DNA of 46,773 nucleotides from an uncultured Eubacteriales bacterium (GCA_902800625.1 CADCFG010000017.1:1-46773); one strand, 5' to 3'; positions 34,318-42,877 are shown, counted from the first letter of the stretch. Program-made: numbers and translations. Notes: a model not told the origin generated them from the letters alone.

Positions 34318-35641
34318 GGTGCTTTCCTCCGTCGTCATTTGTTGTTACCGGGATGTATTCAAGGATCGCCGCCGCACCGCCGGTGAGCTTCGCCTCCTCC
34401 GCGATGCCCAGGCCCACGGCCCAGAGCACGCGGCTGCCGATGGCGATGAGGGGCGTCATATCCCGCAGCGGCCGGTCGACCTTCCTGTCGATGAAGTGAT
34501 CCGACAGCAGCTTGTCGCCGCCGCCCAGGGGCCGGATGCGGTCGCCGGGCCGCCGTGTGCGCAGCACCGCGCCTTCCAGGGCCGCCATGTCCAGCGCCTG
34601 CCGGAACGGGTCGTCCCGGATGGGCGCGGCCTCGCCGGGGCGGGCGCTCACGCTGCCAATTCCGGGAAGGCGCGTGACGCCGTTCAGGCACAGGGGTATC
34701 GGCGCGATTTCCGGCAGGGATTTCGGGACAAAATAGAGCCGTCGGCCGGTGCGCTCGGCATAGTGGCGCTTTCCGATGTCGATTTTGCCTCGGGGCTGGC
34801 TGCACAGCGCCTGCAGCGCTTCGATTTGCTCGAAATCCAGCTCCTCCGGGCACGCGGCCCGGATGGCGCGGCGCAGGATCGCCGGGTGGGGTGGGGGATC
34901 AAGTTCCAGCCACGCGCCGAAGGCGCCCAGGCTGCCGCAGCGGGTAAGGTAGCTCCGCGCCTGCTCTGCCAGGAAGTCGCTCTCGATCTGTGCCGATCGG
35001 GCGTATCGCGCGGCAGCGGCTACGAACCCGGGCCAGCAGGACTCAAGTGTGGGAATGGCGTTCAGCCGCAGGGCGTTCCTGGGGTTGTCGGCCACGCGGT
35101 TGGTGGCGTCCTCCCGCCAGGTGAAGCCGCGGTCCCGCAAAAACGCGGTCAGTTCCGCCTTGCGAAAGCCCAGCAACGGCCGGTAAAGGTCGCCGGAGCG
35201 CTGGCGCATGCCGCCGATGCCCTCGGGGCCCGCGCCACGGGCCAGGTGCATCAGCACCGTCTCGGCCTGGTCGTCCATGTGGTGGGCCAGGGCGATCATA
35301 TCCGCATGTGCTTCGGCCCTGAAGCGCCGCAGCGCCTGATAGCGCAGCCGTCGGGCGACGGATTCCAGGCCCTCGCCGGTGCGCGCCGCCTCGGCGGGCA
35401 CGTCGACGCGGACGGTGTAAAGAGGGATCTCCAGCCTGTCGCAGAGCTCCGCGCAAAACGCCGCATCCTCCGGGCTCTCGGGCCGGATGCCGTGGTCCAC
35501 GTGGGCGGCCAGCAGCGTCAGACCGTATTCTGCCCGCCCTTCGGCTAGCATAACCGCCAGCGCTACGGAATCCGCGCCGCCGGACAGGGCGATCAACACG
35601 CGCTTGTTGCGCGCGGGGGAGAAATCCGGCTTTCGTGTCAT
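34307..35641 (-). CDS. tilS: tRNA(Ile) lysidine synthase
   Basis: TilS converts C34 of the CAU-anticodon tRNA-Ile to lysidine. The 444-residue protein has the PP-loop SGGADS (20-25), [10 protein letters not shown], an [19 protein letters not shown] signature, and the C-terminal TilS domains ([23 protein letters not shown]). ATG 35641 follows TGGAGGATAG. Upstream in-frame codons to 35719 lie in the promoter region. It is the first gene of the operon with hpt and ftsH. Confidence 0.95.
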   Translation of the reverse strand: MTRKPDFSPARNKRVLIALSGGADSVALAVMLAEGRAEYGLTLLAAHVDHGIRPESPEDAAFCAELCDRLEIPLYTVRVDVPAEAARTGEGLESVARRLRYQALRRFRAEAHADMIALAHHMDDQAETVLMHLARGAGPEGIGGMRQRSGDLYRPLLGFRKAELTAFLRDRGFTWREDATNRVADNPRNALRLNAIPTLESCWPGFVAAAARYARSAQIESDFLAEQARSYLTRCGSLGAFGAWLELDPPPHPAILRRAIRAACPEELDFEQIEALQALCSQPRGKIDIGKRHYAERTGRRLYFVPKSLPEIAPIPLCLNGVTRLPGIGSVSARPGEAAPIRDDPFRQALDMAALEGAVLRTRRPGDRIRPLGGGDKLLSDHFIDRKVDRPLRDMTPLIAIGSRVLWAVGLGIAEEAKLTGGAAAILEYIPVTTNDDGGKHHGE

Positions 35642-35666
35642 ACTATCCTCCATCATACCAAATACC

Positions 35667-35695
35667 ATTATAATCGGTTTGAAAAAATAGTGCAA
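35667..35695 (-). promoter_or_regulatory. Sigma-A promoter for tilS-hpt-ftsH
   Basis: On the minus strand, TTGCAC (35690-35695) and TATAAT (35667-35672) with a 17-bp spacer, about 26 bp before the tilS start. Confidence 0.8.
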
Positions 35696-35963
35696 CCGAT
35701 TTTCCGCACAAAACGGCATAAATGAAAGAAAAGAAGGTTAAAATCTGATATACAAGGAAATGATTGGAAGCGCCTCGCCGGGCGCGCCGCGGCGGCACGG
35801 GTGGGCGCTGGCTATAAGAAATTCCCACTTCGCGGGGCATTTGCCAGCATACGGGGCCCCGCGGGCGGCCAGATTACAGTATGGCTCGCGGCGGGATTTG
35901 CGGGATGGATTGGCGGATCCTGGAAATCGCGGCGCGGGACGGGAAAGCAAGGAGGAGAGCGAC

Positions 35964-37205
35964 ATGGGGGATCGAATCAGGCGGCGGCTGGGCGCGCTGC
36001 TGGCGGCGGCGACGGCGGCGCTTATACTGTCGCCGCAGCTGGGGGCGCTGCAAAGGCTGCCGGACGAGGTGGTTCTGGGCGCGGGCGCGGCCTGGGAGCT
36101 GCCGGTGTCGTCGGCGGTGAAGGTGGCGGCGACGAACGGCGCGGAAATCGACGCGGACTCGGCGGGCGGGCTGACGCTGCGGGCCGGGGACGCGGGCGAG
36201 GGCGAATTGACGTTCAGCCTGCTGGGCCTTCTGCCCATCCGCACGGTGAAGCTGTCGGTGCAGCCGAGGCGGGTGCTGGTGCCCGGCGGGCAGTCGGTGG
36301 GCGTGGCGCTGCGCACCGGCGGCGTGGTGGTGGTCGGCAATTCCGACCTGGGCAAGACCCCCAGCCCGGCGCGGCTGGCGGGACTGAAGAGCGGGGACGT
36401 CATCAAGAGCGTGGACGGCGCGAGGGTGACCGGCGCGCAGCAGCTCTCTGCGTCCATCGCGGACGGCGAAGTGGCGCGGCTGGAGGTGCTGCGGAACGGG
36501 AGCGTGGTGGAATGCGACGTGGCCCCGGTACGGGACGAGCGGGACGGCCAGTACCGGCTGGGGGCTTGGGTGCGGGACAGCACCGCCGGCGTGGGCACGC
36601 TGACCTACTATGACCCTGAAAACGGCGGCTTCGGCGCACTGGGCCACGCCATCACCGATGTGGATACCGGCGTGGTGATGCCCGTGGGCGAGGGCGGGCT
36701 GTACAACAACCGGGTGGTGGCCGTGAAGCCCAGCCGGGAGGGCGCGCCGGGGGAGCTGACCGGCGACTTCCTGGGGGAGACGGAGGCGCTCGGCCGGGTG
36801 ATGGGCAACACGGAGTCGGGCATCTTCGGCACAGCGGACGCGCCCATTGAGAACGCCCTGTACCCGGAGGGCCTGCCCGTGGCCGACCGAGCGCAGATCC
36901 ACACAGGCGCGGCCTCGCTGATCACCACCATCGACGCAGGCGCGCCCCGGGAGTACGCCTGCGAGGTGGTGCGGCTGTCGGAGGCGGCCAACCCCGGCGC
37001 GCGGGCCATGGTGATCCGCGTGACCGACCCGGCGCTGATTTCCCGCACGGGCGGCATCGTGCAGGGCATGTCCGGCAGCCCGATTTTGCAGGACGGGCGC
37101 ATCATCGGCGCGGTGACCCACGTGATGGTGAACGACCCGGCGATGGGCTATGGGATATTGATCGAGACCATGCTGAAACAAGGGGACGCCGAAGCGTCCC
37201 CTTGA
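35964..37205 (+). CDS. spoIVB: SpoIVB peptidase
   Basis: SpoIVB is the S55 serine peptidase secreted from the forespore that triggers pro-sigma-K processing. The 413-residue protein has an N-terminal membrane anchor (~8-27), a PDZ domain (~115-182) and the protease domain. H228 (GALGHAI), D355 (VTDPAL) and S370 (GMSGSP) reproduce the spacing of the B. subtilis triad (H236, D363, S378). AAGGAGGAGAG precedes ATG 35964. The ~200 bp upstream hold no gene; a forespore-type promoter would be expected but I could not identify one. This is the clearest sporulation gene in the window. Confidence 0.93.
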   Translation: MGDRIRRRLGALLAAATAALILSPQLGALQRLPDEVVLGAGAAWELPVSSAVKVAATNGAEIDADSAGGLTLRAGDAGEGELTFSLLGLLPIRTVKLSVQPRRVLVPGGQSVGVALRTGGVVVVGNSDLGKTPSPARLAGLKSGDVIKSVDGARVTGAQQLSASIADGEVARLEVLRNGSVVECDVAPVRDERDGQYRLGAWVRDSTAGVGTLTYYDPENGGFGALGHAITDVDTGVVMPVGEGGLYNNRVVAVKPSREGAPGELTGDFLGETEALGRVMGNTESGIFGTADAPIENALYPEGLPVADRAQIHTGAASLITTIDAGAPREYACEVVRLSEAANPGARAMVIRVTDPALISRTGGIVQGMSGSPILQDGRIIGAVTHVMVNDPAMGYGILIETMLKQGDAEASP

Positions 37206-37264
37206 CTGTAGTATGGCCATCCCACCGCGGTGGGGAACAGGACGTCTTTTACAGATCGCCTGTA

Positions 37265-38038
37265 TTACCAGCCCAAATTGTCGATCAGGATATAGCCCAC
37301 GACGCCGTTCCAGGTGCAGCAGGCGAAGCGGTCGTTCACGTAGTAGCAGTCGGTGACCAGCTCACCCAGGGGCACCTTGGCCAGGCGATAACTGGCGGTG
37401 TCGGGAAGCTGACGCAGGGAGGCATAGCTGCCGCAATTGACGATATAAGCGTTGCCGATCCAGGTGGAATCGTAGGCGGTGGCGTCGGTGCCGCCGGAGA
37501 TCCAGGACAGGTTGTTGCGCAGGATGTAGCCCTCGATGCCGTTGTAGATGCAGTAGCAGAAGCGCTCGTCCTGGTAGAACACGTTGGTCACGATCTCGCC
37601 CAGGGGCACGCGCACCAGCTGGTTGGCGGAGGTGCTGGGATAGTCGCGCAGCACCGCGTAGCTGGCGCAGTTCACGATCTGGCAGTTGCCCACGTAGTCG
37701 GCCTCGCTGTACTCGTAGCCGTAGGGACCGTAGATGAAGGACAGGTTGCTGTTCAGGATGTAGCCGCCCACGCCGTTGAATTCGCAGTAGGTGTACTTCT
37801 CGTCCTGATAGTAGCAGTTGGTCACCACCGCGCCCAGGGGCACCCGGGCCAGCCGCGGAGCGGCCGTGTCGGGGTAGGAGCGCAGCGAGGTCCAGCTGGA
37901 GCAGTTGACCACCTCCATCGCGCCGATCAGGTAGTCGTAGGAGCTGTAGTCGTAGTAGGTCTGGGCGGCGCTGGCCGTGGCGCACAGCGCCAGCATCAGC
38001 GCCAGAACCAGCGCGACCATCCGGCGGAATTTCTTCAT
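37265..38038 (-). CDS. Secreted protein of three SH3-like repeats
   Basis: A 257-residue exported protein. A signal peptide (MKKFRRMVALVLALMLALCATASA) precedes three ~62-residue SH3-like repeats starting near residues 41, 119 and 196. Each has the pattern VNC-S-(5)-LR-x-[YL]P-(7)-RL-(A/V)-[RK]VPLG ... GYIL-x-(D/N/S)-NL. Each repeat carries one to three cysteines at equivalent places (VNC and the YYxC strand), suggesting disulfides outside the cell. AAGGAGG precedes the ATG. It shares SH3 features with the proteins at 13921 and 29663. Function unknown; wall binding is likely. Confidence 0.82.
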   Translation of the reverse strand: MKKFRRMVALVLALMLALCATASAAQTYYDYSSYDYLIGAMEVVNCSSWTSLRSYPDTAAPRLARVPLGAVVTNCYYQDEKYTYCEFNGVGGYILNSNLSFIYGPYGYEYSEADYVGNCQIVNCASYAVLRDYPSTSANQLVRVPLGEIVTNVFYQDERFCYCIYNGIEGYILRNNLSWISGGTDATAYDSTWIGNAYIVNCGSYASLRQLPDTASYRLAKVPLGELVTDCYYVNDRFACCTWNGVVGYILIDNLGW

Positions 38039-38076
38039 GGGCGAACCCTCCTTGCGTGTTTGTTCCCGATGCCTAT

Positions 38077-38105
38077 ATATTAAGGTATTATTGCGCGAAA
38101 GTCAA
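38077..38105 (-). promoter_or_regulatory. Sigma-A promoter for the triple-SH3 gene
   Basis: On the minus strand, TTGACT (38100-38105) and TAATAT (38077-38082) with a 17-bp spacer, placed immediately after the stop codon of the upstream gene. Confidence 0.78.
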
Positions 38106-38115
38106 TCCTGGCCGG

Positions 38116-39813
38116 TCAATCCAGCTGCCACTGCGCGGGCACGCCGTTGGCGAATACCAGCAGGCCGGCCTCGCTCCAGCTGAGCAGCGGCGCGCCGCCG
38201 TTGGCCGCGCCCACCAGGACGCTGGTCGCCACTTCGATGTCCCCGGCGGGCAGCAGAGCCATGTCCTCCAGGCGCGCGATGTACACCTGCGCGTCGTTGC
38301 CCTTCACCGCCAGCATCGCCGCGTAGCGCCCGTCGGGCGACAGCTTCACGTCCAGCAGGATGGCGTAGGCGGCCAGCAGCTCGCTCAGGTCCTCCTCGTC
38401 CAGCACGCTGTTCTCCGGGTCCAGCTTGGTCAGGTCCAGGGGATCCATCACGCCGTCGTCCCAGTTCAGCGCCCATGCGGCGTTCAGGCCCCTGGCGGGA
38501 TCGCTGTCCGGCTGCACGCGCTGGATGGCGGTGAGCATGGTGCTCGCCGAGCCCTGGGTGCGGCCGCGAACCAGCAGCCAGCCGGACTTGGCGGAGTAAT
38601 AGGTGCGGTTGGCGTACCAAGCGCGCAGGGGCACCGGCATGGGGGTGGTTTTCAGGCCGCCGTCGGGGGACATCACGGCCAGCCCCTGGAACTTGTCCCG
38701 CTGATTTGTGTCCGAAATGGACAGCATCCGCCCGTCCCGCAGCATCGACAGCGCCGGATAGCCATTCATCTCCAGCCCGGCCAGGGCCTGCGTTTCGCCG
38801 GTCTCCAGGTCGTAGCGCAGCAGCGTGGTCCGGCTGGAAAAGCTGTTGCCATAATGCAGCGAGTAGAAATACCGCTCGTCCTCGGAGAAGCAGCCGGTGA
38901 TCATCGCGCCGGCGTTGTCGCCGCTCGGCTTGCTGTTGAAGGTGTCCACCAGGAACATCTCGCCGGTCCACGCGTCCACCACGATGGGGTTGGCGAGGGC
39001 AAATTGCATTTTGACGAGCATGGTGTTGACGTTCGGGACGCAGAAGTAGTGCCCGCCGGGCGACCAGATGAAGCCCTCGTCGCCCACGCCAAACGGCCTC
39101 TGGGAGTTGGTGATCCAGTTGTTGTAGGTCTGCTGCAGATTGCCGTAGGCGTCCTCGACGCCGCGGCTTTCGGTGGGATAGATCAGGGCAACCTGGTCCC
39201 CGGCGATCACGATGGGCGTGCTGCCGCCGTCGATTTCCAGCATCGCCGCCAGGCAGCTGCCGTCCGGCGAGAAGCTCACCGGCGTGACGGCGCCCTGCTT
39301 CATCATCGAGCGGAGCCGGCTCTCATTCACGCCCGAGGATGCCAGCGCGTTCCAGATGTCGTCGGGGATCACCAGCTCGCAGGTGTCGAAATCCGGCAGC
39401 GCGGGCTCGACTGCCGCGAAGCGCACCTCGCCCTCCTCAAAGGCCAGGTCCAGCCAGGCGTCGTAGTCGTCTGCAGACGCGTCCGCCCCGTCGTCAGGCT
39501 TCGCCGCGCCGCAGTTGCCACAGAAGTTGTAGCTCGCGTCGTTCGCCTCGCCGCAGCTGGGGCAGGTCCAGCCCGCTGCCGACTTCGCCGCGCCGCAGTT
39601 GGCGCAGAAGTTGTAGCTGCCCTCGTTGGCTTCGCCGCAGCTGGGGCAGGTCCAGCCCGCCGCCGGCCGCGCTGCGCCGCAGTTCGGGCAGAAGTTGCCC
39701 GTGCTTTCCGACGCGCAGTTGGGGCAGGTCCAGGCCGCGGCCTCCGACAGCGCCGCCATGCCCGACAGCGCCAGCAGCGCCGCCAGCACAAGCGCCAGCA
39801 TCCTTCGTTTCAT
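38116..39813 (-). CDS. Secreted zinc-ribbon protein with beta-propeller-like C-terminal region
   Basis: A 565-residue protein. A signal peptide (1-~25) is followed by three tandem double-CxxC zinc ribbons (about 28-105; TCPNC...FCPNCG, TCPSC...FCANCG, TCPSC...FCGNCG) and an acidic spacer. The ~430-residue C-terminal region has WD/propeller-type strands (VSFSPDGSCLAAML, FIWSPGGHYFCVPN, VVDAWTGEMFLVD, VKLSPDGRYAAMLAV). GGAGGG precedes ATG 39813. Zinc ribbons behind a signal peptide are unusual, since such domains normally act in the cytoplasm. Function unknown. Confidence 0.78.
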   Translation of the reverse strand: MKRRMLALVLAALLALSGMAALSEAAAWTCPNCASESTGNFCPNCGAARPAAGWTCPSCGEANEGSYNFCANCGAAKSAAGWTCPSCGEANDASYNFCGNCGAAKPDDGADASADDYDAWLDLAFEEGEVRFAAVEPALPDFDTCELVIPDDIWNALASSGVNESRLRSMMKQGAVTPVSFSPDGSCLAAMLEIDGGSTPIVIAGDQVALIYPTESRGVEDAYGNLQQTYNNWITNSQRPFGVGDEGFIWSPGGHYFCVPNVNTMLVKMQFALANPIVVDAWTGEMFLVDTFNSKPSGDNAGAMITGCFSEDERYFYSLHYGNSFSSRTTLLRYDLETGETQALAGLEMNGYPALSMLRDGRMLSISDTNQRDKFQGLAVMSPDGGLKTTPMPVPLRAWYANRTYYSAKSGWLLVRGRTQGSASTMLTAIQRVQPDSDPARGLNAAWALNWDDGVMDPLDLTKLDPENSVLDEEDLSELLAAYAILLDVKLSPDGRYAAMLAVKGNDAQVYIARLEDMALLPAGDIEVATSVLVGAANGGAPLLSWSEAGLLVFANGVPAQWQLD

Positions 39814-39865
39814 AGGGGTGCCCTCCGTTTCTTCATCTGTGGCGCCTTTGCGCCTTCTCAACCAA

Positions 39866-39894
39866 ATTATAACATATTCCCGCGCCGCGGACAA
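39866..39894 (-). promoter_or_regulatory. Sigma-A promoter for the secreted zinc-ribbon gene
   Basis: On the minus strand, TTGTCC (39889-39894) and TATAAT (39866-39871) with a 17-bp spacer. Confidence 0.78.
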
Positions 39895-39929
39895 GGGATT
39901 TGGCGGTGTTGCGCCCGGGCAAATTTCCC

Positions 39930-39958
39930 TTGTAATTCCTGCGGAAATCAGGTAAAAT
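39930..39958 (+). promoter_or_regulatory. Sigma-A promoter for the DUF4236 gene
   Basis: TTGTAA (39930-39935) and TAAAAT (39953-39958) with a 17-bp spacer, divergent from the promoter at 39866-39894. Confidence 0.68.
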
Positions 39959-39989
39959 GATTCCAGTAATTCAGACGGGAGGCGAGACC

Positions 39990-40850
39990 ATGCGCTTTCG
40001 CAAGAGCATAACCATCTTCAAGGGCGTGAAGCTGAACTTTTCCAAGTCCGGCGTCAGCCTGACCGTGGGCGGCAAGGGCGTGTCCACCAACATCGGCAAG
40101 AAGGGCGTTTTCCTGAACACGTCCATCCCCGGCACCGGTCTGTACGACCGCAAGAAGATCGCGGACTTCAGCGGCGACGAGAAGAAAAAGAAGGCCGCCC
40201 CGGCGGTGAAGCCGCTGGACAGCGCGTCCGTGGCCGAACAGGCGGAGCTCTACAAGCTGGAGGCCGCCAACGAGGCCTTCGTGGACATCGGCGCCCACGC
40301 CTGCGACATGCCGGACTGGACCGAGGCCCAGCTGGCCAGCAGGGACGACGAGGACGCCGTGGAGGCCGCCATCGAGCGCTGGCTGGGCGAGCTGAAGCTG
40401 CCCATCGACTTCAAGGTCAGCTTTGAATACGAGGACGGCGCGCTGCTGGCGGACCTGGACCTGCCGGAGATCGAACACCTGCCCCTCCAGAAGGTGCAGC
40501 AGACCTCCGGCGGCGACCTGAAGGCCAAGGACAAGACCCAAAAGGAGTTGAAGGCGGAATACGCCCGCTGCGTGTTCGGCCTGGGCATGTTCCTGGCCAG
40601 CTACTTCTTCTCCGCCACGCCCCACATGGAGCGCGCGCTGATCTCCGCCTACACCCAGCGCCGGGACAGCCGGGGCGAGATCGTGGACGATTACATCTAC
40701 TCCGTGATCTTCGACCGGCAGGCGTTTGAAAAGCCCGGCTACCAGGCCGAGGAGCCGGAGGCCTTCCTCTGCCGCTTCAAGAACCGCATGAACAAGGCCG
40801 CCGACGGCACGCTGAAGAAGATCGTGCCCTACGGGGCGGAGGACCTGTAA
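39990..40850 (+). CDS. DUF4236 domain protein with long C-terminal extension
   Basis: A 286-residue protein starting MRFRKSITIFKGVKLNFSKS, the standard DUF4236 start (about 1-55, ending SIPGTGLYD). A Lys-rich linker and a ~210-residue helical domain without recognised family follow. DUF4236 has no established function; it is frequently found at the N-terminus of proteins with variable partners. GGGAGGCGAG precedes ATG 39990. No signal peptide. Confidence 0.82.
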   Translation: MRFRKSITIFKGVKLNFSKSGVSLTVGGKGVSTNIGKKGVFLNTSIPGTGLYDRKKIADFSGDEKKKKAAPAVKPLDSASVAEQAELYKLEAANEAFVDIGAHACDMPDWTEAQLASRDDEDAVEAAIERWLGELKLPIDFKVSFEYEDGALLADLDLPEIEHLPLQKVQQTSGGDLKAKDKTQKELKAEYARCVFGLGMFLASYFFSATPHMERALISAYTQRRDSRGEIVDDYIYSVIFDRQAFEKPGYQAEEPEAFLCRFKNRMNKAADGTLKKIVPYGAEDL

Positions 40851-40860
40851 GATCGCCTCA

Positions 40861-40888
40861 AAGCCTTCCCGCCGAGGGAAGGCTTTTT
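40861..40888 (+). terminator. Intrinsic terminator after the DUF4236 gene
   Basis: AAGCCTTCCC-GCCGA-GGGAAGGCTT followed by TTT, ten bases beyond the stop codon. Confidence 0.8.
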
Positions 40889-40938
40889 CAAACCCGCCAG
40901 AGAAAGCCGGAAAAGGCGCCATAGTATCCCTTGCAGCC

Positions 40939-40960
40939 GGGGCCGCCCATGGGCGGCCCC
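40939..40960 (+). promoter_or_regulatory. GC-rich hairpin upstream of the endolysin gene
   Basis: A perfect 10-bp stem GGGGCCGCCC / GGGCGGCCCC with a 2-nt loop, 26 bp before the endolysin ATG. No convincing promoter is visible for the lysis cassette; this hairpin may limit its expression. Confidence 0.4.
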
Positions 40961-40986
40961 GAGTTTATACGCAAGGGGGATTTTTT

Positions 40987-41772
40987 ATGGCGACGGTATA
41001 CGTGGGCGGCGCGTCCATCGACGAAAACGGCAAGGGGCACGGCGGCAGGGCCGGGAACCAGACGGGCAGGGAGCTCAGGAAGCAGCCCTGGTACGCCCAC
41101 AGCAAGCACTGGCGGGTGTTCCGGGCGAAGGACGCGGGTGTGGCGGCGCGGATCGCGGCCTGCATGGCGGCGGCCATTGCCAACCGGCACATCGGCTACG
41201 ACCAGTACCAGCGCAACACGCTATACAGCGAGGCGGCAAAGTTCGGCTTCGACGTGAGCCGGGTGACGAAGGACGTGGAGACGGACTGCTCGGCGCTGGT
41301 GCGGGTGTGCTGCGCCTTTGCGGGCATCACCGGGCTGCCAGCCGACTTTCGCACCACCAATGAGCCGAAGAACCTTATAAAGACCGGCGCATTCACGGAG
41401 CTGACGGGGGAGAAGTATACGAAGCGCAGCGATTACCTGAAGGCGGGCGACATCCTGTGCACCGCCAGCCAGGGGCACACCGTGGTGGTGCTGAACGACG
41501 GCGCGCGGACGGAGAGGGCCCCGGTCGGCGCCGGCATCGGCCTGCTGGGCGGGCGCATACTGAAAAAGGGCCGCACCGGCGCGGACGTCGCGCAGCTGCA
41601 GGCCGCGCTGATCGCCCTGGGCTACTCCTGCGGCAGCTGGGGCGCGGATGGCGACTTCGGCAGTGCCACGGATAAGGCCGTGCGCTCCTTCCAGCGGGAT
41701 CGCGGCCTGGAGGTGGACGGCGAATTCGGCCCGCTGTCGCTGGCGGCGCTCGTGGAGGCGAGGGGCAAGTGA
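40987..41772 (+). CDS. Phage-type endolysin: NlpC/P60-like domain plus peptidoglycan-binding domain
   Basis: A 261-residue lysin. The N-terminal ~175 residues form an NlpC/P60- or CHAP-like cysteine hydrolase with nucleophile in TDCSALVRVCC (Cys near 101) and His in SQGHTVVVLND. The C-terminal peptidoglycan_binding_1 domain (about 193-258) reads LKKGRTGADVAQLQAALIALGY ... GADGDFGSATDKAVRSFQ. It lacks a signal peptide, as expected for a lysin released by a holin. The stop overlaps the next start (TGATG). With the holin two genes on it makes a lysis cassette. Confidence 0.85.
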   Translation: MATVYVGGASIDENGKGHGGRAGNQTGRELRKQPWYAHSKHWRVFRAKDAGVAARIAACMAAAIANRHIGYDQYQRNTLYSEAAKFGFDVSRVTKDVETDCSALVRVCCAFAGITGLPADFRTTNEPKNLIKTGAFTELTGEKYTKRSDYLKAGDILCTASQGHTVVVLNDGARTERAPVGAGIGLLGGRILKKGRTGADVAQLQAALIALGYSCGSWGADGDFGSATDKAVRSFQRDRGLEVDGEFGPLSLAALVEARGK

Positions 41773-41903
41773 TGGACGCGCGAATGATCCAGATCGCCGT
41801 GGCCCGCGCGGACGTGGCGCTGTGCGCACTGGCCCGTCTGCCCTGGGGATGGCTGGCGGCGGCGGTTGCCGCGATACTGTTGAAATGGAGGTATGGAAAA
41901 TGA
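41772..41903 (+). CDS. Small one-helix membrane protein in the lysis cassette
   Basis: A 43-residue protein (MDARMIQIAVARADVALCAL ...) with one hydrophobic segment in the C-terminal half (WGWLAAAVAAILLKW) and a basic end. It overlaps the endolysin stop (TGATG) and the holin start (ATGA), so it is translated as part of the cassette. It could be an accessory holin or spanin-like factor; no family is recognised. Confidence 0.6.
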   Translation: MDARMIQIAVARADVALCALARLPWGWLAAAVAAILLKWRYGK

Positions 41904-42331
41904 GCTGGGACAGGCTGGTGAAGGCCCTGGCCGCGGCGGCGGGCGCGGTGGCGGGGCTGTTCGGGAAATGGAACGCGACGCTGACGATCCTGGCCACGGT
42001 CATGGCGCTGGACTACGTCAGCGGGCTGATCGTCGCTGCCTGCGGCAAATCGCCCAAGACCGAGGGCGGGCGGCTCTCCAGCAAGGCCGGGTTCGCCGGC
42101 ATCGCCCGAAAGGCGCTGATGATGCTGCTGGTGGGCCTGGCGACGTTGATCGACCGGGCGCTGGGCAGCGAGGCGATGGTGTTCCAGACCTCGCTGACCT
42201 TCTACTACATCGCCAACGAGGGCCTTTCGATCCTCGAAAACGCCGCACTCATGGATGTGGGCATTCCGGCAAAGCTGAAAAAGGCGCTGGAGACGATGCG
42301 GGAGAGGGAGGATTCACCTAATGAGGAATGA
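41900..42331 (+). CDS. Phage holin family protein (TcdE/holin 4 type)
   Basis: A 143-residue protein with three to four hydrophobic segments and the family motifs LTILATVMALDYVSGLI, SSKAGFAGIARKALMMLLV and FYYIANEGLSILENAALMDVGIPAKL of the toxin-secretion/phage-lysis holins. GGAGG precedes ATG 41900. The last codons and the stop lie inside a GAGGAATGA repeat arm (42321-42352), so the C-terminus was probably altered by repeat insertion. Confidence 0.92.
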   Translation: MSWDRLVKALAAAAGAVAGLFGKWNATLTILATVMALDYVSGLIVAACGKSPKTEGGRLSSKAGFAGIARKALMMLLVGLATLIDRALGSEAMVFQTSLTFYYIANEGLSILENAALMDVGIPAKLKKALETMREREDSPNEE

Positions 42332-42352
42332 GGAATTAGGAATGAGGAATGA
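42321..42352 (+). repeat. Solo arm of the GAGGAATGAG repeat
   Basis: A run of GAGGAAT(G/T)AG units matching the arms of the element at 12190-12360, without the partner arm or the inner hairpins. It overlaps the holin stop codon. Confidence 0.65.
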
Positions 42353-42402
42353 ATAGCGTCAGGGGCGGCGTTGGGGCGGAAGGTCCGCCTCGCGCCTGTC
42401 CA

Positions 42403-42426
42403 GCTTCCCCACCGCAGTGGGGAAGC
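42403..42426. repeat. CTTCCCCACCG palindrome
   Basis: GCTTCCCCACCGCAGTGGGGAAGC, a palindrome of the same style as the one at 37214-37231 (TCCCACCGCGGTGGGGA). Likely a dispersed repeat rather than a gene-specific site. Confidence 0.5.
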
Positions 42427-42436
42427 AGAGATACAG

Positions 42437-42465
42437 AAGGGGCGACGCAGCGTCGCCCCTTTGTT
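42437..42465 (+). terminator. Terminator downstream of the lysis cassette
   Basis: AAGGGGCGACGC-A-GCGTCGCCCCTT followed by TTGTT. It separates the cassette from the convergent XRE gene and may serve both. Confidence 0.65.
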
Positions 42466-42478
42466 ATGCCTTTCGCTT

Positions 42479-42808
42479 TTATCTTTCCGCCAGCCCGTCC
42501 ACGATGGCCTCGATGTGCTTGAGATATTCCGGCGACAGCTTTTTCAGCTTTTCCGTCAGCTCCCGCAAGGCTACCGGGTCGCTGGAATCCAGGTCGAAAA
42601 ACTCACTGGGCGTGATGTTCAGGAATTCACAGATGTAGAAGAATACGGTCATCGACGGAAGCGCGCGGCCATTTTCGATCAGATTGATATAGTTTGGGTT
42701 TTGCCCGATGGACAGGCTCATATCCCGGGCAGAAACCCCTTTCTGCGAACGCAAACGGGCGAGGCGCAGGGCAAATACTTCTTCATAAACGACATCACGA
42801 TTCTTCAA
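42479..42808 (-). CDS. XRE-family HTH regulator
   Basis: A 109-residue protein with a helix-turn-helix (LARLRSQKGVSARDMSLSIGQNPNYINLIENGRALPSM, about 16-53) and a C-terminal helical part (YICEFLNITPSEFFDLD ...) typical of small phage- or element-borne repressors. The start is TTG 42808 with GAGGTGA upstream; an in-frame stop lies just before and no earlier start exists. It is divergent from the basic-protein/potassium-channel pair and probably represses it and itself through sites in the AT-rich gap. Confidence 0.87.
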   Translation of the reverse strand: MKNRDVVYEEVFALRLARLRSQKGVSARDMSLSIGQNPNYINLIENGRALPSMTVFFYICEFLNITPSEFFDLDSSDPVALRELTEKLKKLSPEYLKHIEAIVDGLAER

Positions 42809-42877
42809 AGCCCTCTCACCTCATGCAATATTCTATACGACATGAAGATAAGCCATACAATAAAAAAAGATTATATG

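Noticed and set aside
31870..34386. 838-residue plus-strand open frame
   Set aside because: It is opposite ftsH and hpt, which carry all expected motifs; composition is that of a shadow frame.
38056..39960. 634-residue plus-strand open frame
   Set aside because: It is the complement of the secreted zinc-ribbon gene, which has a signal peptide, RBS and promoter.
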